NCBI RefSeq assembly: GCF_011382985.1
Contig: NZ_CP049933.1
Location: 2,170,001 to 2,234,000, forward strand
DNA from: Leucobacter coleopterorum
Lineage (GTDB): Bacteria > Actinomycetota > Actinomycetes > Actinomycetales > Microbacteriaceae
Direction: 5' to 3'
Length of the DNA: 64,000 bases
A program made the position numbers and the translations under genes. Positions 8,021 through 17,040 of this stretch are shown here, piece after piece. The notes beneath the pieces are model-generated. The model saw only the letters and a list, made by a program, of their open reading frames with translations. It was not told where the DNA came from and did not search any database. Numbering within the stretch: the first letter of the stretch is position 1; each line of letters starts with the position of its first letter.

Positions 8021-9514
8021 CTAATTCTTAACCGAATCAACCTTTGCTGGCGCTGGTTCAGTCTTCTCCGGGTTGCCCGGCACGATGTCAATCGCACCGG
8101 TCTCGGGAGCGAGACCCGCGAGTTTCAGGGGCTGCAGCAAGTCAGAGAGCTCTTCTTCGCCGAGCAGTCCACGAGACACAACAAGATCTGAGATCTTGGC
8201 GTTTGTCGCGAGTGCCTCCTTGGCAAGTTTCGCTGCCTCAGAGTAACCGATAACGGGCGCGAGCGCCGTGATGACGGTCACGGAACGCGACACCATGTCT
8301 TCGAGACGATCCTCGTTCGCTGTGATGCCATCGACGCAGTTGACGCGCAGGGTCTGGCAGGCGCGCTCTAGCCAAGTAATCGACTGGAAAATCGAGTGGG
8401 CAATAATGGGCTCAAACGCGTTGAGCTGCAGCTGACCAGCTTCGACGGCCATCGACACGGTGACGTCTGATCCCGCAACCGCGTACGCAACCTGAGATAC
8501 GGCCTCCGGGATCACCGGGTTGACCTTGCCAGGCATAATCGAGGATCCGGCTTGGCGCGCAGGCAGGTTGATCTCGCCGAGGCCAGCCTGCGGTCCCGAC
8601 GACAGAAGACGCAGGTCGTTCGAGATCTTGGAAAGCTTCAGCGCACTGCGCTTCAGGGCACCCGAGAATGTAATGAACACACCGGTGTCGCTCGTGGACT
8701 CCACGAGATCACCCGCGGTGACTAGCTCAAGATCCGTGATGTCGCGCAGGTGCTTGATCACAGCTTCTTTGTAGCCCTTGGGAGCGTTGATGCCGGTGCC
8801 GATAGCGGTGGCTCCCATGTTGACCTCGCGCAGCAGGGTCACTGCCTCTTGCAAACGCTCGATGTCCTCACGCAGTGTCACTGCAAACGCATTGAACTCC
8901 TGCCCGAGCGTCATCGGCACGGCATCCTGCAACTGCGTGCGCCCCACCTTGACTATGTGTGAGAACTCGCGCCCCTTGGCAGCAAAGGATTCAGAAAGCA
9001 GCTTCAGCTCTTCGAGTAGGCTGTCGAGCGAAAATGCGAGCGCAATCTTGATTGCGGTTGGGTAAGTGTCGTTGGTCGACTGACTGTGGTTCGTGTGATC
9101 GTTCGGGTTGATGAACGCGTAGTCACCCTTCGGGTGGCCCGCAAGCTCAAGCGCGCGGTTGGTGATGACCTCGTTGGCGTTCATGTTCGTTGAGGTGCCA
9201 GCACCACCCTGCACTACCCCAACAACAAACTGATCGTGCAGCATGCCAGTTTTGATCTCTTCGCACGCGCGGTCGATGAGAACCGCGCGCTGCTCGTCGA
9301 GCGCTCCGATCTCAAGATTGGCACGCGCCGCAGCTTGCTTTACACACGCAAACGCGCGGATGAAGTCGGGGTACACCGAGATTGGACGACGAGCAATCGG
9401 GAAGTTCTCGTGTGCTCGAGCCGTATGGACACCCCAGTATGCAGTTGCTGGGATCTCCAGGCTGCCAATCGAGTCCGTCTCCGTGCGAGTCTGAGCCGCC
9501 AGGTAGTCAGTCAC
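8021..9514 (-). CDS. aspA: Aspartate ammonia-lyase (aspartase)
   Basis: Aspartase reversibly deaminates L-aspartate to fumarate and ammonia and so feeds aspartate into the TCA cycle. The 497-residue protein belongs to the fumarase/aspartase superfamily. It has TSTNMNANEV, HSQSTNDTYPTA, the lyase signature GSSIMPGKVNPV with the catalytic Ser loop, and QLNAFEP. The early ETDSIGSLEIPATAYWG and the GHPKGDY stretch favour aspartase over class II fumarase. The GTG start at 9514 has GGAG 12 bases upstream, which is rather far. It is monocistronic. The peptidase E at 31196, whose family releases N-terminal aspartate, could supply substrate, but that link is inference. Confidence 0.9.
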   Translation of the reverse strand: MTDYLAAQTRTETDSIGSLEIPATAYWGVHTARAHENFPIARRPISVYPDFIRAFACVKQAAARANLEIGALDEQRAVLIDRACEEIKTGMLHDQFVVGVVQGGAGTSTNMNANEVITNRALELAGHPKGDYAFINPNDHTNHSQSTNDTYPTAIKIALAFSLDSLLEELKLLSESFAAKGREFSHIVKVGRTQLQDAVPMTLGQEFNAFAVTLREDIERLQEAVTLLREVNMGATAIGTGINAPKGYKEAVIKHLRDITDLELVTAGDLVESTSDTGVFITFSGALKRSALKLSKISNDLRLLSSGPQAGLGEINLPARQAGSSIMPGKVNPVIPEAVSQVAYAVAGSDVTVSMAVEAGQLQLNAFEPIIAHSIFQSITWLERACQTLRVNCVDGITANEDRLEDMVSRSVTVITALAPVIGYSEAAKLAKEALATNAKISDLVVSRGLLGEEELSDLLQPLKLAGLAPETGAIDIVPGNPEKTEPAPAKVDSVKN

Positions 9515-9604
9515 CAGTTATCTTTGCTCCATAGTCAAAGGGTGCGGATGATGCCGCATGAACGTCCACAAGCCTATCCTCGAACGCTGTTCTCGGCCAA
9601 TGCA

Positions 9605-11074
9605 TCACGGGTTGCGATCAGCTTCGCGCGCGGGATCGTCACCTTCGTCCTCACTTGCGATGCCATCAATCAGGATCACGCCGGTCGTCGCATCGGCAAC
9701 AGCCCCGTCTTGCGGAGCCGACTCCCCTGGCACCAGCAGTTCTTCGTCCCTTCGCAGCACAGAGATCGGCGCGGTGAGCGTTTCGGTCTGCTGAGCATGG
9801 TCATCGTCAACGCCGGGCCTCCCGACGTGCGTCACAGTGAACCGCAGGCCCTCATCACGATGGAAGCGCAATTGCCGCTCGACCAGCAGCCAGGTCATAC
9901 CGATTCCAAACGCGAGGAAGGCGGCTACGGCGCTGATCACAAGCGTGGATCGTGCGCCCAGTGTATCTGCAGCGGCCCCTACAAGTGGCGCACCGATGGG
10001 AGTGCCACCCATCAGTACGGCAACGTACAGTGCCAGCACCCTCCCACGAACGGTCGGGTCGGTTGTGGTCTGTACAAAGCCGTTTGCGGTCGTGAGCAGC
10101 GTTGAAATGGCGAACCCAAGAAAGATGAGCGTGAGCGCAAAAGTCCAGAACGTGGGCATCACAGCGGCGAACACGCTGACGGCACCGATCCCACCCGCCG
10201 CAATAATCACAACGCGCATGCGAGCCGCGGGGCGTTTTGCCACCAGCAGTGCACCCGTAAGCGATCCGATGGCAAGAATCGAAGAGAGCAATCCGTAGTC
10301 GCCCGCGCCCCGCCCAAACTCAACGGCCATCGTTGAAGACATCACTGGGAAGTTCATGCTGAACGTACCAAGCAGAAACACCATCACAAACACAACGATC
10401 ATGTCGTGTCGTGAACGTACGTATCGCAATCCAGCAGAAAGCTGCCGCAGCTGGGATTCACGCTGGTTTGCCTTGGGCGCTGACTTGGCCACCGTACGAA
10501 TGAGCAGCAGCGCACCGAGCACACCGAGAAACGAGACCGCGTTGATCATAAATACCCAACCGGATCCAACGACAGCAATCAGCACACCCGCGACAGCGGG
10601 ACCAACCAACCTGGCGGAGTTGAAGGATGCGGAGTTCAACGCAACCGCGTTGGAGAGGTTCGCGGGGCCCACGAGGTCAGATACAAACGCCTGTCGCGCG
10701 GTGGTGTCAAAGGCATTCACGATCCCAAGCCCCAGCGCAAACGCGTACAGGTGCCACAGCTCTGCCTGTCCGGTAACGAGCAGCACGCCGAGCCCCGCCG
10801 CAAACAGCATCAGCAGCGACTGAGTCACAAGCAACACGTGACGACGCTCGAAACGGTCCGCCACGGCCCCGCTAAAGGGCACAAGCAGCAGCTGCGGACC
10901 AAACTGCAGTGCCATCGTCACACCGACCGCCGAGGCGTTATGGGTGGTGAGCTCGGTCAACACGACCCCGTTTTGAGTGGTGGCCTGCATCCACGCGCCA
11001 ATGTTCGACACGAGCGCCCCGAAGAACCAGATGCGGTAGTTGCGTACGGCGAGCGAGCGGAACATGTTTGACAC
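9605..11074 (-). CDS. MFS transporter, enterobactin-exporter-like (MFS_3) type
   Basis: A cytoplasmic-membrane major facilitator of 489 residues. It starts SNMFRSLAVRNYRIWFFGALVSN, typical of the EntS-like group whose members export siderophores or drugs. About 12 hydrophobic segments are visible, and the loop motif GAVADRFERRHVLL sits between segments 2 and 3. The last 90 residues form a long, charged cytoplasmic tail ending in an acidic GIASEDEGDDP stretch. The GTG start at 11074 has GAGGAGG upstream. It is followed by aspA on the same strand after about 90 bases, but no functional link is apparent. The substrate cannot be predicted. Confidence 0.85.
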   Translation of the reverse strand: MSNMFRSLAVRNYRIWFFGALVSNIGAWMQATTQNGVVLTELTTHNASAVGVTMALQFGPQLLLVPFSGAVADRFERRHVLLVTQSLLMLFAAGLGVLLVTGQAELWHLYAFALGLGIVNAFDTTARQAFVSDLVGPANLSNAVALNSASFNSARLVGPAVAGVLIAVVGSGWVFMINAVSFLGVLGALLLIRTVAKSAPKANQRESQLRQLSAGLRYVRSRHDMIVVFVMVFLLGTFSMNFPVMSSTMAVEFGRGAGDYGLLSSILAIGSLTGALLVAKRPAARMRVVIIAAGGIGAVSVFAAVMPTFWTFALTLIFLGFAISTLLTTANGFVQTTTDPTVRGRVLALYVAVLMGGTPIGAPLVGAAADTLGARSTLVISAVAAFLAFGIGMTWLLVERQLRFHRDEGLRFTVTHVGRPGVDDDHAQQTETLTAPISVLRRDEELLVPGESAPQDGAVADATTGVILIDGIASEDEGDDPAREADRNP

Positions 11075-11120
11075 TGGCGGGGCGACCTCCTCGGCTACCC
11101 CTCAACCTTACGCCGTGTCG

Positions 11121-11990
11121 TTAGAACTTACCGCCCATGTCGAGCAGGCGGCGGATCCGATCTGGAATCGGCGGGTGTGTCGCGAAGAGCTTCTGCATCA
11201 CACCCGGCTTGAGCGGATCCGCAATCCACAGGTGGGCCATGCTCGAGCTCTGTTTTTGCATCGGCCGCCCGTACTCGGAGAGCTTGTGCAGTGCGCTCGC
11301 GAGCGCTTCTGGGTGCCGCGTGGTCAATGCTCCGGTGGCATCGGCGAGATACTCACGCTGCCGCGAAACAGCAAGTTGCACAATCGTCGCGATGATGGGT
11401 GCAACGATCATCGCTACAAGGCCGAAAATCAACACGACCGGGTTACCGTTGTTATTTCGCCCAAAGAACGCAACACGCACCATCACATCGGCGATCATGC
11501 CGATCGCAACAACGAGCCCATAGACAATCATCGAGACTCGGATGTCGTAGTTGCGCACGTGACCGAGTTCGTGGGCCATAACACCCTCAAGCTCGGAGTC
11601 CGTCATGATGTCGAGCAGCCCCGTTGTCGCAGCGACCATCGCGTGTTCAGGATCACGCCCCGTCGCAAACGCGTTTGGTGCCGGGTCGTTCACAATGTAG
11701 ACCTCGGGCATCGGCGAACCTGTTGTGATCGCGAGGTTCTCGACAATACGGTATAGCCGCGGATTATCGGCCTCGGTGATGCGCTGGGCCCCGCTCATCG
11801 AGATCGCTTGCCGCCCGGCGGCAAAGTACTGAATCGCAGCGTACACAACCGAGATCACCACAACGGTGATTACGATGCCGGGCGATCGATAGATGTACGC
11901 GGCCAACCACCCGAGTCCACCGACAATCACGATGAACAGCAGGATGATAAAGAAACTATTGACCTTGTTGCGACGTATTGCGCTGTACAC
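11121..11990 (-). CDS. HtpX-like zinc metalloprotease, M48 family
   Basis: A membrane-bound protease of 289 residues. Two hydrophobic segments lie at about residues 12-32 and 37-57. The zinc site is HELGH at residues 140-144, with the third ligand in the REYLADATGA stretch near residue 214. A further hydrophobic pair lies between them. HtpX-like enzymes degrade misfolded membrane proteins. The gene lies 11 bases after the lemA stop, and the lemA-M48 pair is common in actinobacteria, so the two probably act together on membrane quality control. Translation starts at a GTG behind a GGGG-containing site. The call is secure at family level. Confidence 0.9.
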   Translation of the reverse strand: MYSAIRRNKVNSFFIILLFIVIVGGLGWLAAYIYRSPGIVITVVVISVVYAAIQYFAAGRQAISMSGAQRITEADNPRLYRIVENLAITTGSPMPEVYIVNDPAPNAFATGRDPEHAMVAATTGLLDIMTDSELEGVMAHELGHVRNYDIRVSMIVYGLVVAIGMIADVMVRVAFFGRNNNGNPVVLIFGLVAMIVAPIIATIVQLAVSRQREYLADATGALTTRHPEALASALHKLSEYGRPMQKQSSSMAHLWIADPLKPGVMQKLFATHPPIPDRIRRLLDMGGKF

Positions 11991-12001
11991 GGCCTACCCC
12001 G

Positions 12002-12571
12002 CTAGAACTGAATGCGCGGCGGCTCTGAGATCGCGGCAACGTCTTCAACCTCGAAGAACTCGCGCTCCCTGAAGCCCATGCCGCGCACGAAGATGGTGTT
12101 CGGAAAGACCTGGATCTTCGTGTTGAACTCACGCACCCCACCGTTGTAGAAACGACGCGACGCCTGAATCTTGTTTTCGGTGTCAACAAGTTCACTCTGC
12201 AACTGGAGGAAGTTGGTGCTGGCCTGCAGCTGAGGGTATGCCTCTGCTACTGCAAAGATGCTCTTCAGAGCCTGCTGCATGTGGTTCTCGGCTACTGATG
12301 CCTCAGCGGGCCCCTGAGCCGAAACGGTCTCGGCACGAGCCTGCGTGACAGCCTCGAAGACACCCTTCTCGTGCTCAGCATAACCCTTCACAGTTTGGAC
12401 GAGACTCGGGATCAGATCAGCTCGACGCTTGAGCTGCACCGTAATGTCGCTCCACGCCTCGTCCACACGCACTCGAAGCGTGACAAGCGAGTTGTAGGTG
12501 ATCCACACGTATGCGATCAGCAGGACAAGTACGCCAGCCACGATGAGCGTAGCAATTAATCCACCAGTCAT
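12002..12571 (-). CDS. lemA: LemA family protein
   Basis: A 189-residue protein with one N-terminal membrane segment (about residues 5-25). A long helical domain follows, carrying the LemA signatures YNSLVTLRVRVDEAWSDI, QLKRRADLIPSLVQTVKGYA and SRRFYNGGVREFNT. The bulk of the protein is on the outer or cytoplasmic face as a four-helix bundle. The family's molecular role is poorly defined. It is the first gene of a two-gene operon with the M48 protease downstream, which is a recurrent arrangement and suggests it helps present substrates to, or regulates, the protease. The start at 12571 has AGGATT upstream. Confidence 0.93.
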   Translation of the reverse strand: MTGGLIATLIVAGVLVLLIAYVWITYNSLVTLRVRVDEAWSDITVQLKRRADLIPSLVQTVKGYAEHEKGVFEAVTQARAETVSAQGPAEASVAENHMQQALKSIFAVAEAYPQLQASTNFLQLQSELVDTENKIQASRRFYNGGVREFNTKIQVFPNTIFVRGMGFREREFFEVEDVAAISEPPRIQF

Positions 12572-12620
12572 GGTTTAATCCTAACGGAGTCTTCCCCTGA
12601 ACTCGCTGGGGATCGGCCGC

Positions 12621-13925
12621 TCATTCACCTAACACTCGGGTCAAATATGGGTTAGCAAATACCCGGTCAGGATCAAGCTGATCCCGAACCGCCAAGAAGC
12701 GCTCGAAGCCGGGGTAGAGTTCTCGCAGTGAGCGAGCATTTTGGGTGTGCATCTTGCCCCAGTGCGGTCGGCCCTCGTGGTCAGCCAAAATAGCTTCGGC
12801 TTCCCGAAAATAGCTGCGATCACGCTCACGCCAGTAGAGGTGCACCGCGATGTAGCCGGTCTCGCGCCCATTTGCGGTCGACATCAACAGCTCGTCTGCT
12901 GCAGCCGAGCGCACCTCGATCGGAAATGAAACCCGATACCTGCGCTTGCCGATCATGCGACGCATTTCTCGCACAGCGTCAGGCACGGCTTCCAACGGCA
13001 CTCCGTACTCCATCTCACGAAAGTGCACGCGCCGCTGCGTCACAAACACTCTGTGAGATTCGTCGCTGTAGCTGCGCTTACTCGACACCGAGCTCACAAG
13101 TCGATTGAGGCGTGGCACGGCTCGCGGAAACGCAGATCCGATCGCAGTAACAGCACCAAACGCGGCGTTGTTGGCGAGTTCCTCGTCGGCGAAACGCTGG
13201 AACCGTCCGAGCGGTTCAGCTTGGGCTTCCGGGGCAAGCCGCGTGTTGTTTTTGGTGCGCGCACCGCGGGTGTGCGGAAACCAGTAGAACTCGTAGTGGT
13301 CGGTCGTGCGCGATCGCTCCACGAACGTATCGAGCACCTCTTCAAGCGGCATCGGCATCTCTTCAGCGTGCAGCAAATACTTTGGCACGCACTGCAGCGT
13401 CACGGTAGCGAGCACCCCAAGTGCTCCGATCCCGAGCGCCACGGCTGGCAGCAACTCAGCGTTCTCGTCTTCGCTCACAGTGAGGATCTCGCCGGTTCCT
13501 GTGACGAGCGTCGCCGCAACGATAGCGGTTGCGAGCCCACCCAATTTCAGTCCTGTGCCGTGCGTTCCGGTCTGGGTGGATCCAGTGATGGTCTGGCGGT
13601 CAATGTCGCCCATGTTGTGCAGGGCAAGACCGAGTGGTGTCAGGATCGCCGGGAGCTCCCAGAGGTGCGTGCCTCCCCAGAGGGTGACCCGCGCACGATC
13701 CCGATCAGCAGAAACCAGCCCGCGCAGCCTACTCATGTCGAGCCGCACGCCGTCGGTCGCCCCAACTCCGGTGAAGCTATGGGACGCCCCAATCGCCTTC
13801 ACCGCATGGCCAGTCTCCGCAGCCCGGTTGACTGCGAGCACAATCTGTTCGATGCTCCTTGGGGCAACCGCGAGCACTGGTTGGGATGACTCTGTTCTCG
13901 CCCAGTTCTGCCAGCGTATGGTCAT
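12621..13925 (-). CDS. FAD-linked sugar-1,4-lactone oxidase (D-arabinono-1,4-lactone oxidase family)
   Basis: A flavoprotein oxidase of 434 residues. The N-terminal PCMH-type FAD-binding domain contains VKAIGASHSFTGVGATDGV, in which the His is the usual covalent FAD attachment position, and ITGSTQTGTHGTG. The C-terminal ALO domain has HLYWRERDRSYF, GRPHWGKMHTQ and the final DPDRVFANPYL. I use the ATG at 13925, which overlaps the upstream stop as ATGA; a TTG at 13934 is in frame. It is co-transcribed with the aldolase-like gene upstream. Bacterial relatives oxidise sugar lactones or related polyols; the true substrate here is unknown. Confidence 0.88.
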   Translation of the reverse strand: MTIRWQNWARTESSQPVLAVAPRSIEQIVLAVNRAAETGHAVKAIGASHSFTGVGATDGVRLDMSRLRGLVSADRDRARVTLWGGTHLWELPAILTPLGLALHNMGDIDRQTITGSTQTGTHGTGLKLGGLATAIVAATLVTGTGEILTVSEDENAELLPAVALGIGALGVLATVTLQCVPKYLLHAEEMPMPLEEVLDTFVERSRTTDHYEFYWFPHTRGARTKNNTRLAPEAQAEPLGRFQRFADEELANNAAFGAVTAIGSAFPRAVPRLNRLVSSVSSKRSYSDESHRVFVTQRRVHFREMEYGVPLEAVPDAVREMRRMIGKRRYRVSFPIEVRSAAADELLMSTANGRETGYIAVHLYWRERDRSYFREAEAILADHEGRPHWGKMHTQNARSLRELYPGFERFLAVRDQLDPDRVFANPYLTRVLGE

Positions 13926-15214
13926 AAGAAACAATGCCCCTCTCCCCGATAGCTCGGCATTGCGGGAAGCACAGAGCCATCCGCGGTCAACGGTACGATC
14001 TCGGTTGTGTGCTCAAGAGGTTCCCCAGACTTGGTGTGACGCAACCAGACTCGGTCCCCCGGTTCAAGCTGCCGCGCAGCCTCGCCCTGCAGCGGGGTTT
14101 GCACTTCGCCAGCTCCCTCACGAGGCTCGTATTTCAGGCCTTCCGGCCACACCGGCAAGGGCAGTCGATCGGGCGCCGCCGGCCCAGAAGCGATCCACCC
14201 ACCACCGAGCAGCGTGGCGCGATCCCGCGTGGGTTTGCGCACCACATCGAGCGCAAACGCCATCGCCGGCGCGGGCGTAAACGTTGAGTAGTGGTCAAAA
14301 AGGTGCGGCCCAAAGAGACCGCTCCCAGCGGCGACTTCAGTCACGACGGACTCCGCGGCAGTGCGCTCGACTGATCCTGTGCCACCACCGTTCACAAACT
14401 CAAGCTCTGCAACCTCGCGCACTGCCGCGATGGCGGCCGCCCTACGCTCTGCAAGTTCTGCTCCGCTCGCCTTCTGGATTGTACGCAGCAGCGCTGCCTC
14501 GGCGGGCTTTCCTGCGGGCCGATCGCCCACTCCCGCGATCTGTGCTTCGTAGGCCATCACACCAACGAGTGTGAATCCCGCTCGCTGCTCGACCCGGGCA
14601 GCGAGGGCCTGCAGCTCGTGCGGTTGTCGAAGCGGCGAGCGTCTCACGCCAATGTGCCCGAACACCAGGTTGCGCCAGGAGGCATCGAGGTCGAGGCAGA
14701 CCCGAATTGCGTCTCGTTGTGCAGGTGGGATCGCAGCATCGATGAGGTCGAGCTGATCCTCGCTGTCGATCATCACGGTGACCCGTTGGCATGCCAGGGC
14801 GCTCTCCCCCAACCGCTGGATAGCGGCTCGATCCGCCGTCGGGTACCCGACCACAACATCGTCGATACTCTCGGCAAGCCACAGTGCCTCGGCAAGGGTG
14901 TAGGCAAGCACCCCACGAAATCCAGGTAACGCGAGCACCGCGTCGAGCACACCTCTCACGCGAACTGACTTGCTGGCAACGCGAATCGGGATCCCACCAG
15001 CGCGGCGCAGCAGGTCGTGTGCGTTGTGGTGCAGCGCCTCGACACTCAACGCGACGACGGGCGCGGATCGGGACTGCGTGGCCGCAGTAAATGCACCCCA
15101 GTAGCTCTCCGGGTTGAGCCAGGGCTGCTGTGCAGCCCGCGTTCGAAGGTCTACCGCTGTGAGGTCGAGCACCGCTTCGGGGTCATAGTCGAAGTGTAGA
15201 GCGCAGCCGCCCAC
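13922..15214 (-). CDS. PLP-dependent amino acid deaminase/aldolase, D-threonine aldolase-like (DSD1 fold)
   Basis: A fold-type III, alanine-racemase-like enzyme of 430 residues. The stretch IPIRVASKSVRVRGVL has the Schiff-base Lys (ASKS). It is followed by a TIM barrel with FTLVGVMAYEAQIAG and ELEFVNGGGTGSVE, and a C-terminal D-serine dehydratase-like beta domain ending PSYRGEGHCFL with the His-Cys pair that binds metal in this family. Such enzymes cleave or deaminate D-3-hydroxy amino acids. The start is a GTG at 15214. It overlaps the lactone oxidase gene by four bases. I recall this pairing from other actinobacteria. The substrate is not predictable. Confidence 0.85.
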   Translation of the reverse strand: MGGCALHFDYDPEAVLDLTAVDLRTRAAQQPWLNPESYWGAFTAATQSRSAPVVALSVEALHHNAHDLLRRAGGIPIRVASKSVRVRGVLDAVLALPGFRGVLAYTLAEALWLAESIDDVVVGYPTADRAAIQRLGESALACQRVTVMIDSEDQLDLIDAAIPPAQRDAIRVCLDLDASWRNLVFGHIGVRRSPLRQPHELQALAARVEQRAGFTLVGVMAYEAQIAGVGDRPAGKPAEAALLRTIQKASGAELAERRAAAIAAVREVAELEFVNGGGTGSVERTAAESVVTEVAAGSGLFGPHLFDHYSTFTPAPAMAFALDVVRKPTRDRATLLGGGWIASGPAAPDRLPLPVWPEGLKYEPREGAGEVQTPLQGEAARQLEPGDRVWLRHTKSGEPLEHTTEIVPLTADGSVLPAMPSYRGEGHCFL

Positions 15215-15261
15215 TATCGCTAGGGTTTCGTCGCCAGGGTGTTGTGCTCAGGCAGCGGCGA

Positions 15262-15996
15262 CTACACTCTGCGGCGCAGCGCATAACTCGCGGCACCAAC
15301 AGCGAGTGCGCACCACACAACAAGCACAAGCACACTTCGGCTCGTTACGCTGAAGTGCTGCGAGTCAAGTGTCGCTCGCATCAGGTCAGCCATTGGCTCA
15401 ATCGGCAACCACTCATGCACCGCTTGCAACCACTCCGGCATGCGTGAAGCGGGGTAGCTAATCGGCGAAAATAGCAGCACCACAAACACCAGAGTTTGTG
15501 AGATGAGCTGGGCAACCGTGGGTTTGGCAACCACGGCAAGGCCGTAGCCAATTGCGGCAGACGTGAGCGACACGAGCAACGCAGCAGGAATCACCCACGG
15601 AGTCACCGACAGCGTGATCCCGAACTGCCAAGCCCCGATCACAACACCAAGCACCATTCCGGGCAACGCAATGAGGGTCCACATTGAGAGATCAGCGACA
15701 AGAAACAGAATTCTAGGCACCGGCAGCGTGCGCATCCAGTCAAAGGTTCCCTCAATTTTTGACTGCGCGACCTGCTGCGGTGTCATCACGAGCCCCACCA
15801 TAATCAAGGTGACAGTCGGGGCTCCCGTGGCGAGAAACCGCCCCATCTCGGTCGTCACGTCGCCGATCAGCATTTTGTAACCAAGCACCGTGGTCATGGC
15901 AAGCAGGGCCTGCACCAATACCAGCAGAACCATCGAGTCTGAGTTGCGACGCAGTTGCCACTGCAGCAGCAGAGAGGTCTGACGAACGGGGTTCAT
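15262..15996 (-). CDS. ABC-2 type transporter permease
   Basis: A membrane component of an exporter, 244 residues with about six hydrophobic segments (for example VLVQALLAMTTVLGYKML and VLVVWCALAVGAASYAL). It contains the short KIEGTFDWMRTLP loop characteristic of ABC-2 permeases. The start overlaps the stop of the ATP-binding gene as ATGA, so the two subunits are co-translated. The pair lies under the palindromic operator at 16962-16979 and is divergent from a TetR gene, which suggests drug- or lipid-inducible export. The exported compound is unknown. Confidence 0.88.
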   Translation of the reverse strand: MNPVRQTSLLLQWQLRRNSDSMVLLVLVQALLAMTTVLGYKMLIGDVTTEMGRFLATGAPTVTLIMVGLVMTPQQVAQSKIEGTFDWMRTLPVPRILFLVADLSMWTLIALPGMVLGVVIGAWQFGITLSVTPWVIPAALLVSLTSAAIGYGLAVVAKPTVAQLISQTLVFVVLLFSPISYPASRMPEWLQAVHEWLPIEPMADLMRATLDSQHFSVTSRSVLVLVVWCALAVGAASYALRRRV

Positions 15997-16943
15997 GCTG
16001 TTGCTCCTTCTGCCTCGGTGTTTTCCGCACCAACCAGGCCGATGTAGATGTCTTCCAACGAGACGGGAGCGATCCCGTACCGCATCGCTTCGCCCGATTT
16101 GACGGTGGCCTCGGCCCAGCGAATAAGTTCATCGGCGGTCGAAGACGGGGCCGTGCCGACCCACCGCATCGCGTGATGGCGATGCGGTGTCACGACCCCC
16201 GGCCAATCTGGCTGGCGATCGATCATGTCAATCTCAAGTGTGAGGTGCCCTTCGAGGTCCGCCATCACTTCGCTTCGGGATCCCTCACGAATCACCTGCC
16301 CAGAGTCAAGAATGGCGACTCGGTCAACAACGTGCTCGGCCTCGCGCACGTTGTGCGTGACCAGCAACACCGCGGCGCCCTGATCGGCAAGCGCACGAAT
16401 CTGCGTCCACAGAAGCTGACGACGCACGGGGTCTACATCATTGGTTGGTTCGTCGAGCACCACAAGTTTGCTCGGGGCAACCGCGGCCATAGCGAAGGCC
16501 GTCAGCCGCGCGACACCACCCGAGATCTTCTGCGCGGGCACGTTTGCCCACGCACTCAAGTCGAGTGCGTCGATGAGTCGAGCGGTATTAGCCTCTGCTG
16601 CGGCTCGAGAAAGTCCGCGAATTCTGCCCACCTGAGAGATGGCACGCGCTGGTGTGAGTCCGGTGATCGGCACATTTGCCTGAGCCTGCACGCAGCTGAG
16701 CGCTCGGGCCTTGCTCGGGTTTGCAATGGCATCAACTCCCGAGAGGGTGATGCTGCCGGAATCGGGCTTCACAAGACCCACAATTTGATTCACGAGCGAG
16801 GTCTTGCCTGCGCCGTTGTGCCCAAGCAAACCAACGACCTCTCCCGCGGAGACCTCTAGGTTGACCCCTGCACTCGCAATCGCACCACGTTTGCCGGGGT
16901 ATCGCTTACAAAGCTCGCGTATTGACAGTATCGGATCGTGCAT
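15993..16943 (-). CDS. ABC transporter ATP-binding protein
   Basis: The nucleotide-binding subunit, 316 residues. The Walker A is GHNGAGKTS. The signature loop is degenerate (KISGGVARL in place of LSGGQ), and the Walker B reads LVVLDEPTNDVD. A C-terminal extension of about 90 residues follows, as in exporters of the ABC-2 class. The ATG at 16943 follows AAGGGG. Longer in-frame starts would run across the operator and into the divergent TetR gene and were rejected. It is the first gene of a two-gene operon with the permease, probably repressed by the TetR protein at 17041. Confidence 0.9.
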   Translation of the reverse strand: MHDPILSIRELCKRYPGKRGAIASAGVNLEVSAGEVVGLLGHNGAGKTSLVNQIVGLVKPDSGSITLSGVDAIANPSKARALSCVQAQANVPITGLTPARAISQVGRIRGLSRAAAEANTARLIDALDLSAWANVPAQKISGGVARLTAFAMAAVAPSKLVVLDEPTNDVDPVRRQLLWTQIRALADQGAAVLLVTHNVREAEHVVDRVAILDSGQVIREGSRSEVMADLEGHLTLEIDMIDRQPDWPGVVTPHRHHAMRWVGTAPSSTADELIRWAEATVKSGEAMRYGIAPVSLEDIYIGLVGAENTEAEGATA

Positions 16944-16961
16944 ATTGAACCCCTTAGCCAG

Positions 16962-16979
16962 ATATTCCGATCGGAATAT
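16962..16979. promoter_or_regulatory. Perfect 18-base palindrome between the ABC and TetR genes (TetR operator)
   Basis: ATATTCCGATCGGAATAT is fully self-complementary. It lies 19 bases before the ABC gene start and about 60 before the TetR start, in the only gap between the divergent genes. TetR-type repressors bind such palindromes next to their own genes, so autoregulation and repression of the exporter are likely. Confidence 0.8.
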
Positions 16980-17040
16980 ACCTAACGGTATCACATGCCA
17001 ACAGGTACGGAACTCCGTGTGGCAGCGTAGAATGCTCGAT

